NCBI GenBank assembly: GCA_003168255.1
Contig: PMSU01000187.1
Location: 1 to 57,833, forward strand
DNA from: Actinomycetota bacterium
GTDB lineage: Bacteria; Actinomycetota; Actinomycetes; Streptosporangiales; Streptosporangiaceae
Direction of reading: 5' to 3'
Length of the DNA stretch: 57,833 nt
Part shown: in pieces, positions 8,677 to 15,576 of the stretch
Position numbering within the stretch: position 1 is the first letter of the stretch
Layout of the letters: each line of letters starts with the position of its first letter
Notes under the pieces: generated by a model
What the model was told of the DNA's origin: nothing
Databases searched by the model: none
Seen by the model: the letters and a program-made list of their open reading frames with translations, nothing else
Position numbers and translations under genes: made by a program

Positions 8677-9021
8677 GTGCCTAAGCGCACTCCCCTGGAT
8701 TGGGAGAATCTGGAGCGTGAGCTGCACGCTGCCGGAGTTTCGCCCTCTGAAATCGAGGCTGGCGCGCGCCGGTTGCTCGCCCAGGCGCGTGGGTATCAGC
8801 TCGCTCAGACCCGCAAGCAGCTGGGTCTGGGGCAGAAGCAGATCGCCGCCGCCATGGGCGTGAGTGTGTCTCGTGTTTCCCAGATCGAGCACGGCGAGGT
8901 CATCTCCTTTGAGGTCATCGCTCGCTACGTTGAGGCGCTCGGCGGTCGGCTGGACCTTGTGGCTGACTTCGGTGACAGGACCGTCCGGCTGCCCGTCACC
9001 GACACCGCGACCGCCGCGTAA
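8677..9021 (+). CDS. HigA-like antitoxin, XRE-family HTH protein
   Basis: 114-residue antitoxin and autorepressor partner of the adjacent HigB-like toxin. The Cro/C1-type helix-turn-helix occupies about residues 36-90: LAQTRKQLGLGQKQIAAAMGV, then SVSRVSQIEHGE, then VIARYVEALGGRLDLVADFG, the standard HigA ending. It starts with GTG at 8677, with AGGAG 8 nt upstream inside the toxin's last codons, so the two genes are translationally coupled. It would bind its own operator and neutralise the toxin; since the toxin gene has a nonsense codon, the protein may now act only as a repressor or be on its way out. Confidence 0.9.
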   Translation: MPKRTPLDWENLERELHAAGVSPSEIEAGARRLLAQARGYQLAQTRKQLGLGQKQIAAAMGVSVSRVSQIEHGEVISFEVIARYVEALGGRLDLVADFGDRTVRLPVTDTATAA

Positions 9022-9845
9022 CTCGTCAAGTCAGCCGTTGGCGCGCTCCTGGGCATTGGCGGGATCCGGTCTTTTACACAAGCGTTATATGATCTTCGTC
9101 GATATGGATTACCAGGAGGCTCCCACCTTTCAAGGTGGGCCCGGAAAGCCATTGACTAAGCAAGTGACAACGCCCACAGACAATGCCAGCCGCCGTAAGA
9201 CGTGGCCGGACAGCGCTGGTTGCCTGAACTGTTCCCCGTAACTCCACAGTTCAGACGCATAATTCGAAACCGTTCGAAGCGCGTACAGCAACAAAGTACA
9301 GCAGCGGGGCCTTGCGAACGTCGCTCCCGCTGAGGACTGTTTCCTTCGGATGGCCGTAGCCCTGCTTTTAGTCAGTAGACGTGAGGATCCCGTGACCAGC
9401 AAGAACACTGCTTCTTCCTTAGCCTGACTACCTGGCCAGACTTGTTCGAATTTTTTGCCGCGGCACGGTCGGCGCCCTTGACTCTTGCCGTCAAGGCAAG
9501 TGGTCAGCCGATATCGCGGCTTGCCTGGCTAGCACGCGGGCTCGGGCGCTCGTGGACCTGCTCCGGCGCGAGCTTATGGCGCAGCACCGCGCGGGGTTAG
9601 CGGCAAGGGCGCGAGCCCTTGCGCTGCGGCGCGGCCTGAGTGCGCCTGCGGCGCATGGCGGCCAGAACCTGGCACGTACGGCGCACAGCAGCACTCTGAC
9701 CCGGCCAGATGGCAATGACTACGCAGGGGGTCGCTCCCAGCCAGTTTGAGCCGTCGCCGTGGTGCTCTTGTGTACGTTGATCGACTATCCTACGGTAGAG
9801 ACAAACCAGAGAAGAAAGTTCGGAGAGTACGGATCGGAGATTTCG
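9022..9845. other. Intergenic region with several short hairpins, no supported gene
   Basis: No frame here has a recognisable product or a good start. I see three compact inverted repeats: 9122-9139 (8-bp arms CCCACCTT/AAGGTGGG, 2-nt loop), 9476-9496 (7-bp arms CCTTGAC/GTCAAGG) and 9603-9622 (8-bp arms GCAAGGGC/GCCCTTGC, 4-nt loop). The first could end the higBA transcript. It also resembles the hairpins at IS200/IS605 ends, but no tnpA or tnpB is present. Confidence 0.5.
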
Positions 9846-10352
9846 GTGCCGACCATGACAGTCTTGGGTCGCGAGTACCAGCTTGATCGCCGCGCTGTGG
9901 AGACAGTCCTGGAGGGTGTACTCCCGGAACCGATCCATGAGCACTTCGTGGTGATCAACGGACGACGCTGGCCGCCTAAGCAGGTGCTGGCCTTGGTTAC
10001 CGGGCTTGACCGGGCCGATTTCACCACGCATCAAGCGCGCCGCGCCTTGATCCGCCTTGGCTTTTCCGCCGCGCGAGCTGCAAGATCCCCACAGCATGGG
10101 GCGCGGATCACTCAGCAAGCCAGTTCGTCAAGGTCAACGGCCAGTGCGCCTGCAGAGCGACCGCAGTCCCTTGTCGAAGCGCTGCGTCCGTTCACTGGCC
10201 TATGGGTCGCCGTGCGTGGCGATGAGGTGCTGGTGGCTGCGCCTGCGCCCAAGGATGTTGTGGCCTGGCTGGCCAAGCATGGGCAGCGTGCGCAATCCAT
10301 GTTCCGGGTCCCAGAGTCGGATCAGGCGATCGCCGGTGCGGCACCGCAGTGA
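9846..10352 (+). CDS. SCO5918-like/DUF5678-type protein of unknown function
   Basis: 168 residues, two modules. Residues 4-75 (TVLGREYQLDRRAV, PEPIHEHFVVINGRRWPPKQ, GLDRADFTTHQARRALIRLGF) match a small actinobacterial domain seen in SCO5918-family proteins. After an Ala/Ser-rich linker, residues about 115-155 (LWVAVRGDEVLVAAPAPKDVVAWL) look like DUF5678. GTG 9846 is chosen because GGAG sits 7 nt upstream; ATG 9855 is an alternative and a longer frame from 9759 lacks support. The stop overlaps the start of the next gene by 4 nt, so both proteins are made together. I recognise the family pattern but know no function. Confidence 0.78.
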   Translation: MPTMTVLGREYQLDRRAVETVLEGVLPEPIHEHFVVINGRRWPPKQVLALVTGLDRADFTTHQARRALIRLGFSAARAARSPQHGARITQQASSSRSTASAPAERPQSLVEALRPFTGLWVAVRGDEVLVAAPAPKDVVAWLAKHGQRAQSMFRVPESDQAIAGAAPQ

Positions 10353-10762
10353 GGTACCCATTCCGAGCCCTTCCTGCCGCGACTGGTGGCCAGCTGACGC
10401 CCCGGCCTGTTATTGACATCGCCTTGGAGGGGCTGCTCGCCGCGCCGATGGCTTGCCTTCTCGACACCGGCGCCCTACGGACCCGTATGAGCGCCGAACT
10501 CGCACCCCTGGCCGGAATAGAGCTAGATGGCACGATGACAGAGGAGTTCTTCGTCGCGGGACTCAGGACTGTCGGAAGATTCGCCCGCGTCAATCTCACA
10601 GTGACCGACGGTAAGGAGGAATTCTCCTGGGACGCTCCCGTCTGGTTTTGTGAACCATGGCCGCATCCATTCGGCCTGGCTGGGCTCGAGGGCTTTCTGC
10701 AGCACTTCCTGGTGACAATTCGCGCTTATGACGGCTACCTCGATATCGAGCCACAGACTTAA
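10349..10762 (+). CDS. Retropepsin-like aspartic peptidase domain protein
   Basis: 137-residue protein starting with GTG overlapping the previous stop (GTGA). Residues 33-42 read ACLLDTGALR, a D-T/S-G-A aspartic-protease flap entry, and near the end FGLAGLEGFLQHFLVTI fits the hydrophobic strand and 'G..GFL..F' element of retroviral-type single-domain pepsins, which act as dimers. The stretch WDAPVWFCEPWPHPFG is typical of the actinobacterial subgroup. Peptidase activity is inferred; a non-catalytic role is possible. The tight coupling to the DUF5678-type gene suggests a functional pair, perhaps protease and its substrate or adaptor. Confidence 0.72.
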   Translation: MRYPFRALPAATGGQLTPRPVIDIALEGLLAAPMACLLDTGALRTRMSAELAPLAGIELDGTMTEEFFVAGLRTVGRFARVNLTVTDGKEEFSWDAPVWFCEPWPHPFGLAGLEGFLQHFLVTIRAYDGYLDIEPQT

Positions 10763-10874
10763 CCCGATCCTCCACAGACCGAAGTTCGCCGGTTACCTTC
10801 GCCAGCTCCGGCCGGTCCGGCGGCTAGCGCTCAGTATCACCATGGACGCGGCCGGGTAGCCGAGCACGGTGGGG

Positions 10875-11217
10875 GCTGGACGGAGCGCAGCCGACCAGGG
10901 CGCCGGACGCGTCCACCACCAGCGAGCCGCCGTCGAAGACGAGCTCGTCGGCCGCGAACATGTTCACGTAGGCCAGCGCCGCGCCGGCCTCGCGGGCCCG
11001 CCGGGCGCACAGTTCGCGCCGGACGTACTCCTTGCCGCGCTCGTACGGGGACGCGTTCGGCACGCCAGCAGGGTCCCCCCGCCGTGCAGGTCACCTGGAC
11101 CGGGCCGCCGTCCTGCCACAGGTCCTCGCAGATCGCGATGGCCACGTCCACGTCGCCGCCGCCGGCCGGCATCCGGAACACCGGCAGCTGGTCGCCGGGG
11201 ACGAAGTATCGGCACAC
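10875..11217 (-). pseudogene. Decayed partial copy of the nadE glutaminase domain
   Basis: Minus-strand frames reproduce the middle of the NadE nitrilase domain encoded about 2.3 kb further along. One frame gives CRYFVPGDQLPVFRM, DVDVAIAICEDLWQDGGPVQ, including the catalytic Cys. After an indel between about 11064 and 11085 another frame gives VPNASPYERGKEYVRRELC, REAGAALAYVNM and DELVFDGGSLVVDASG. Sequence similarity stops abruptly at both ends. The copy differs at many residues from the intact gene (MPAGGGDVD against MQAEGGQVD), so it is not a fresh duplication. It has no start and no synthetase domain, so it is a relic. Confidence 0.85.
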
Positions 11218-11219
11218 CG

Positions 11220-11494
11220 TCGTCGCCCGGCCTGTCCTTCACCGAGCTGAGCGTCACGGTGAAGGTGACCGCGGACGTCAAGGGCTCCTTCGCCCCGTCC
11301 AGCCTGTCGGTCACCGGTGACGCCGGCGTGAGCGTGAACGGCGGCACCCCGGTGCCGGCAGCATGAAGATGAACGCCAAGGGCATGGCCGCCTGTGCGGC
11401 CACGTCGTCGGGCAAGGTCGGTTTCGAGTACACCTGGTCAACCGGCGCCGTCTCGGTGTTCGGGACGGAGGGCTGCTCGGAACGGAGCTTCTGA
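11220..11494 (+). pseudogene. Frameshifted fragment of a secreted protein
   Basis: The plus strand reads LSFTELSVTVKVTADVKGSF, SPSSLSVTGDAGVSVNGGTP and then stops at 11366. In the next frame it goes on as GSMKMNAKGMAACAATSSGK, VGFEYTWSTGAVSVFGTEG and stops at 11494. The Val/Ser/Thr/Gly-rich beta style is that of exported actinobacterial proteins and the two parts look like one domain broken near 11345. There is no start codon and no signal peptide. It abuts the nadE relic directly, which suggests that a recombination joined the two. The family is not recognised. Confidence 0.4.
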
Positions 11495-11511
11495 TCCGGC
11501 CGCTGGCGGGG

Positions 11512-12093
11512 TCAGGCCTTGGACCAGGCTGTGCCGTTCCAGCCCAGGATCAGCGTGTGGGTGATCACACTAGTGCCGCCGGCCGCGGCGGAGCCGACGG
11601 CCCAGGCGCTGGTGGGGGAGACGACGCTCACGCCGTTGAGGTCGTCTTCATGGGCGGGGCTGGGCGTCGTCTGCCGCGACCATTCGGTGCCGTCCCAGCC
11701 CAGGATCACCGTGTCCACCCGGTGGTGCGAGGTGAGGTACTCGCCGGGCGCCAGCGGGCCCGCGGTGGCGCTGACGCTCACACTGGAGAGCTGCGAGCCC
11801 ACTGGGCTGGTACTTGGGGTCTGCGACCAGGCCGTGCCGTCCCACTGCAGGGTCAGCAGCCCGTACACGTCGCTAGGGGGGTCGTGCTGGTACCGGCCGA
11901 CCGCCCAGGCGTCGGTGGATGAGTCGGCGCTCACCCCGTTGAACTCGCTGTTGGTCTTGCTCGAGTTGACGGCCGGTGCCGCGACGGCCCGATGCAGCGT
12001 CGGTGCCGCCTGCGCGGCCATACCGGCCGCGGCGGGCAGCCCGCGACCGAGCGTAACCCCCGCCGCCAGAAGAGGAACCGCCCGTCCCGCCAC
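11512..12093 (-). CDS. Short secreted protein with three propeller-like repeats
   Basis: 193 residues from GTG 12093, which has GGGAG 10 nt upstream; the frame is open further upstream without support. Residues 1-30 are a weak signal peptide (AVPLLAAGVTLGRGLPAAAG). Three imperfect repeats follow: FNGVSADSSTDAWAVGR...LLTLQWDGTAWSQT, LSSVSVSATAG...TVILGWDGTEWSRQ and LNGVSVVSPTSAWAVGS...HTLILGWNGTAWSKA. This L-x-G-V-(S/A)-x-D-A-W-A-V-G...W-G-x-x-W pattern is common in exported actinobacterial repeat proteins, which usually have many more blades. The protein ends inside a repeat, so the gene may be 3'-truncated by the rearrangement that left the neighbouring relics. Confidence 0.6.
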   Translation of the reverse strand: MAGRAVPLLAAGVTLGRGLPAAAGMAAQAAPTLHRAVAAPAVNSSKTNSEFNGVSADSSTDAWAVGRYQHDPPSDVYGLLTLQWDGTAWSQTPSTSPVGSQLSSVSVSATAGPLAPGEYLTSHHRVDTVILGWDGTEWSRQTTPSPAHEDDLNGVSVVSPTSAWAVGSAAAGGTSVITHTLILGWNGTAWSKA

Positions 12094-12205
12094 GTCATGA
12101 TGTCTCCCGCGATCTAGGCAAACCTTTTCCCGGGCACCTCGAAGTACAACAGGTGCCACATATGGGGGCAAGGGACAGGGTTAGTTTTGTTCGCCGATTT
12201 TCGTG

Positions 12206-14020
12206 CTAGCTGAGCTGCTCGCGCCAGCGGCTGGTGATGGGCAGGCGGCGGTCGCGGCCGAAGTTCTTCTGGGTGATCTTGGGACCGGGCGGGTACTGGC
12301 GGCGCTTGTATTCCGCTCGGTCCACCATCCTGATCACCCGTTGCACCAGCTCCGGGTCATGACCGGCGGCGATGAGCGCCGCCACGCCCATGTCCTTCTC
12401 CACGTAGTCGTCCAGCAGCGCATCGAGCACCACATAGTCAGGGAGCGAGTCGGAGTCGAGCTGGCCGGGGGAGAGCTCCGCGCTCGGCGGCTTGGAGATC
12501 GAGTTCTCCGGGATCGGCGGCGTCTCGCCGCGGTCAGCAGCTTGCTTGTTGCGCCACCGCGCCAGCTCCCAGACCAGCGTCTTGAGCACGTCCTTGATCG
12601 GTGCGAAGCCGCCGGCCGAGTCGCCGTACAACGTCGAGTAGCCGGTGGCGAGCTCGCTCTTGTTGCCGGTGGTCAGCACCAGGTGACCCTCCTGGTTGGA
12701 GAGCGTCATCAGGAACATGCCGCGGATCCGGGCCTGTAGATTCTCTGCGGCAAGCCCGTCGATGCCGTCGAGCTCGGCATCGAAGGCCTCGACGACGTGA
12801 CGGATCGGCACCACGGCGGCGTGCAGGCCCTGGCGCTTGACGAGATCCTCTGCATCGGTCACCGAGTGGTCCGAGGAGTAGCGGCTGGGCATCAGCACCA
12901 CGTGCACCCGGTCCGGGCCGATCGCGTCGGCCGCGATGGTCGCGGTCAGCGCCGAGTCGATGCCACCGGAAAGCGCCAGGATGGCCGAGCCGAATCCGTT
13001 CTTCCGCACGTAGTCCGCGGTGCCGAGGACCAGCGCCGAGTAGACCTCCGCCAGGTCTCCGGGGTCTGCGCCCAGCGTCTCCGCGACGCTGCTGGCCGGC
13101 TCTTCGGGGATGGGATCGGCATGGCACCGTTCGGAATAATCCAAAGTCGGGAGCGCGAGCCGGTGAATCGTGATCATGGTGCCGTCGCCCGCGTCGGCCG
13201 GCGTCTCGCCCGGCTGGCGTGCGGGGTCCGCGGCCGGCAGCTCCAGATCCGCGATTACCAGCGCATCGCAGAACCGGGGGCCGTGGGCGACCAGGCGGCC
13301 GGTCGCGTCCACCACCAGCGAGCCGCCGTCGAAGACGAGCTCATCCTGGCCGCCGAGCATGTTCACAAAGGCGAGCGCGGCGCCGGCCTCGCGAGCCCGG
13401 CGGGCGCAGAGTTCCTGCCTGACGTGCTGCTTGCCGCGCTCGTAGGGGGACGCGTTGGGGACGGCGAGCAGGCCCGCCCCGGCGATGCGGGCGACCCGCA
13501 CCGGTCCGCCGTCCTGCCAGAGGTCCTCGCAGACGGCGATGGCCACGTCCACCTGCCCGCCTTCGGCCTGCATGCGGAAGACCGGCAGCCGGTCACCGGG
13601 GACGAAGTAGCGGTACTCGTCGAACACCCCGTAGTTGGGCAGGTGATGCTTGGCGGTGGTGGCCGCGATCGCGCCGTCGTACAGCAGCGCCGCGGCGTCC
13701 AGCGGGGCGCCGGCCGGCATGCCCAGGCGCGGCACCGCACCTTCGCGCCGGTCGAGGTAACCGGTCACCACGGCGATACCGCCGAGCCCTTCGGCGGCGA
13801 GACGCCGCGTCGTGGCGCGGACCGCGGCGATGGACGCGTCCACGAACGACGTCCGCAGCGCGAGATCCTCCACCGGGTACCCAGTGATCATCATTTCCGG
13901 GAAGATCACCAGGCTGGCGCCGGCCCTGGCGGCGCGGCTTGTCCACTCCACCACCAGGTCGGCGTTGCCGTCCAGATCGCCGACGGTGGGATTGACCTGG
14001 GCGAGCGCGATCCGCAGCAT
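12206..14020 (-). CDS. nadE: Glutamine-dependent NAD+ synthetase
   Basis: Last step of NAD synthesis: amidates nicotinate adenine dinucleotide with ATP, taking ammonia from glutamine. 604 residues with both domains. The N-terminal nitrilase-type glutaminase (1-270) shows the catalytic triad: Glu in FPEMMITGYP, Lys in TAKHHLPNYGVFDEYRYF, Cys in AVCEDLWQDGG. The C-terminal synthetase (about 320-604) has the PP-loop LSGGIDSAL, MPSRYSSDHSV and TTGNKSELATGYSTLYGD. Start 14020 (MLRIALAQVNPTVGDLDGN) fits the family; ten upstream codons are open but unlikely. It is divergent from glnA2, with a GlnR-like half-site between them, which suggests a nitrogen link for this glutamine-using enzyme. Confidence 0.96.
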   Translation of the reverse strand: MLRIALAQVNPTVGDLDGNADLVVEWTSRAARAGASLVIFPEMMITGYPVEDLALRTSFVDASIAAVRATTRRLAAEGLGGIAVVTGYLDRREGAVPRLGMPAGAPLDAAALLYDGAIAATTAKHHLPNYGVFDEYRYFVPGDRLPVFRMQAEGGQVDVAIAVCEDLWQDGGPVRVARIAGAGLLAVPNASPYERGKQHVRQELCARRAREAGAALAFVNMLGGQDELVFDGGSLVVDATGRLVAHGPRFCDALVIADLELPAADPARQPGETPADAGDGTMITIHRLALPTLDYSERCHADPIPEEPASSVAETLGADPGDLAEVYSALVLGTADYVRKNGFGSAILALSGGIDSALTATIAADAIGPDRVHVVLMPSRYSSDHSVTDAEDLVKRQGLHAAVVPIRHVVEAFDAELDGIDGLAAENLQARIRGMFLMTLSNQEGHLVLTTGNKSELATGYSTLYGDSAGGFAPIKDVLKTLVWELARWRNKQAADRGETPPIPENSISKPPSAELSPGQLDSDSLPDYVVLDALLDDYVEKDMGVAALIAAGHDPELVQRVIRMVDRAEYKRRQYPPGPKITQKNFGRDRRLPITSRWREQLS

Positions 14021-14067
14021 GGGCACGGCTCCAGCGTATGCCGCGGCCATAGCGGTCAGCCCGGCTT

Positions 14068-14083
14068 GTAACCTGCCAGAAAC
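14068..14083. promoter_or_regulatory. GlnR-like half operator (GTAAC-N6-GAAAC)
   Basis: Between divergent nadE and glnA2 the plus strand has GTAAC, 6 nt, GAAAC, which is one a-b pair of the actinobacterial GlnR consensus gTnAc-n6-GaAAc. The second pair expected after 6 nt is absent. It lies about 78 nt before the glnA2 start. A single pair gives weak GlnR binding in known cases, so function is uncertain. Confidence 0.4.
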
Positions 14084-14160
14084 ACCGACCGGGCAGACTA
14101 TGAGGCCCAGCGCATCCGACCGTCAATGGCGATGGCCGTGGACAGGCGAGGGGGATGGCC

Positions 14161-15522
14161 GTGGACAGGCAAGAGGATTTCGTGCTGCGCACGCTCGATG
14201 AGCGTGACATCCGGTTCGTCCGGTTGTGGTTCACCGACGTGCTGGGCTACCTGAAGTCGGTCGCGGTCGCGCCGGCCGAGCTCGAGGGCGCGTTCGCCGA
14301 GGGAATCGGGTTCGACGGATCGGCGATCGAGGGTTTCGCCCGGGTCTATGAGGCGGACATGATCGCGAAGCCGGATCCGGCCACCTTCCAGCTGCTGCCC
14401 TGGCGGGGCGAGTCGCCGGGGGTCGGCCGGATGTTCTGCGACATCCTGATGCCGGACAACTCACCGTCCTACGCGGACCCGCGGTGGGTGCTCAAGCGCG
14501 CGCTGAGCCGGGCGTCCGATCTCGGGTTCACCTTCTACACCCACCCGGAGATCGAGTTCTTCCTGCTCAAGGAGAAGCCCGAGCCGGGAGTCAAGCCGCA
14601 GCCGATCGACTCGGGCGGCTACTTCGACCACACCCCGCACATCATCGCGCACGATTTCAGGCGCACGTCGATCGCGATGCTGGAGTCGATGGGCATCTCG
14701 GTGGAGTACAGCCACCATGAGGGGGCGCCCGGCCAGCAGGAGATCGACCTGCGCTATGCCGACGCGCTCACCACGGCGGACAACATCATGTCGTTCCGGC
14801 TGGTGATAAAGGAAGTGGCGATCGAGCAGGGCGTGCACGCCTCGTTCATGCCCAAGCCGTTCACCGATCACCCGGGCTCGGGCATGCACACCCACATGTC
14901 GCTCTTCGAGGGCGACCGGAACGTGTTCTACGAGCCGGGAGCGGAGTTCCAGCTGTCCAAGCTCGGCCGCTGCTTCATTGCCGGGCTGCTCAAGCATGCC
15001 GCCGAGATCACCGCGGTGTGTAACCAGTGGGTGAATTCCTACAAGCGGCTGTGGGGCGAAGCCGAGCGGACCGCGGGCGCGGGCGGCGAGGCGCCTGCCT
15101 ACATCTGCTGGGGGCACAACAACCGGTCAGCGCTTGTCCGGGTGCCGATGTACAAACCGCATAAGGCCAACGCCACCAGGATCGAGTTCCGCTCGCTGGA
15201 TTCGGCGTGCAACCCCTACCTGGCCTATGCGCTGATCCTCGCGGCCGGCCTGAAGGGCATCGAGAACGACTACGAGCTGCCGGCCGGCGCCGAGGACGAC
15301 GTGTGGGCGCTCAGCGCGGCCGAGCGGCGAGCGCTCGGCATCGACCCGCTGCCGCAGAGCCTCGACGAGGCGATCAACGCCATGCAGGACAGTGAGCTGG
15401 CCGCCGAGACGCTGGGCGAGCACGTCTTCGACTTCTTCCTGCGCAACAAGCGGGCGGAATGGTACGACTACCGGCGGCAGGTGACCGAGTACGAGCTCAA
15501 CCGTTATCTGCCGGTGCTCTGA
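14161..15522 (+). CDS. glnA2: GlnA2-type glutamine synthetase-like ligase
   Basis: 453-residue type I glutamine synthetase homologue. It shows the beta-grasp N-domain (RLWFTDVLGYLKSVAVAP), the DGSAIEGF loop, the metal ligands in HPEIEFFLL and HHEGAPGQQEIDLRYADAL, MPKPFTDHPGSGMHTHMSLF, the NRSALVRVP loop and RIEFRSLDSACNPYLAY. It lacks the full GlnA-type C-terminal features, and it matches Rv2222c/SCO2241 (GlnA2), which in Streptomyces was reported as a gamma-glutamylpolyamine synthetase; so the substrate may be polyamine rather than ammonia. GTG 14161 (MDRQEDFVLRTLDERDI) fits the family best, with GAGGGGG 6 nt upstream; ATG 14155 is the alternative. glnE lies 7 kb downstream. Confidence 0.93.
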   Translation: MDRQEDFVLRTLDERDIRFVRLWFTDVLGYLKSVAVAPAELEGAFAEGIGFDGSAIEGFARVYEADMIAKPDPATFQLLPWRGESPGVGRMFCDILMPDNSPSYADPRWVLKRALSRASDLGFTFYTHPEIEFFLLKEKPEPGVKPQPIDSGGYFDHTPHIIAHDFRRTSIAMLESMGISVEYSHHEGAPGQQEIDLRYADALTTADNIMSFRLVIKEVAIEQGVHASFMPKPFTDHPGSGMHTHMSLFEGDRNVFYEPGAEFQLSKLGRCFIAGLLKHAAEITAVCNQWVNSYKRLWGEAERTAGAGGEAPAYICWGHNNRSALVRVPMYKPHKANATRIEFRSLDSACNPYLAYALILAAGLKGIENDYELPAGAEDDVWALSAAERRALGIDPLPQSLDEAINAMQDSELAAETLGEHVFDFFLRNKRAEWYDYRRQVTEYELNRYLPVL

Positions 15523-15576
15523 GCCGGGGTACCGGATCCTGGCTGCACCCGTCCGCGGGGCAGTGACGCCATCAAG

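Noticed and set aside
10824..11217. A functional second NadE
   Set aside because: It lacks the start, the synthetase domain and an intact frame.
12797..14071. 424-codon plus-strand frame over nadE
   Set aside because: It is antisense to nadE, which has full catalytic motifs; the frame has Arg/His-rich noise.
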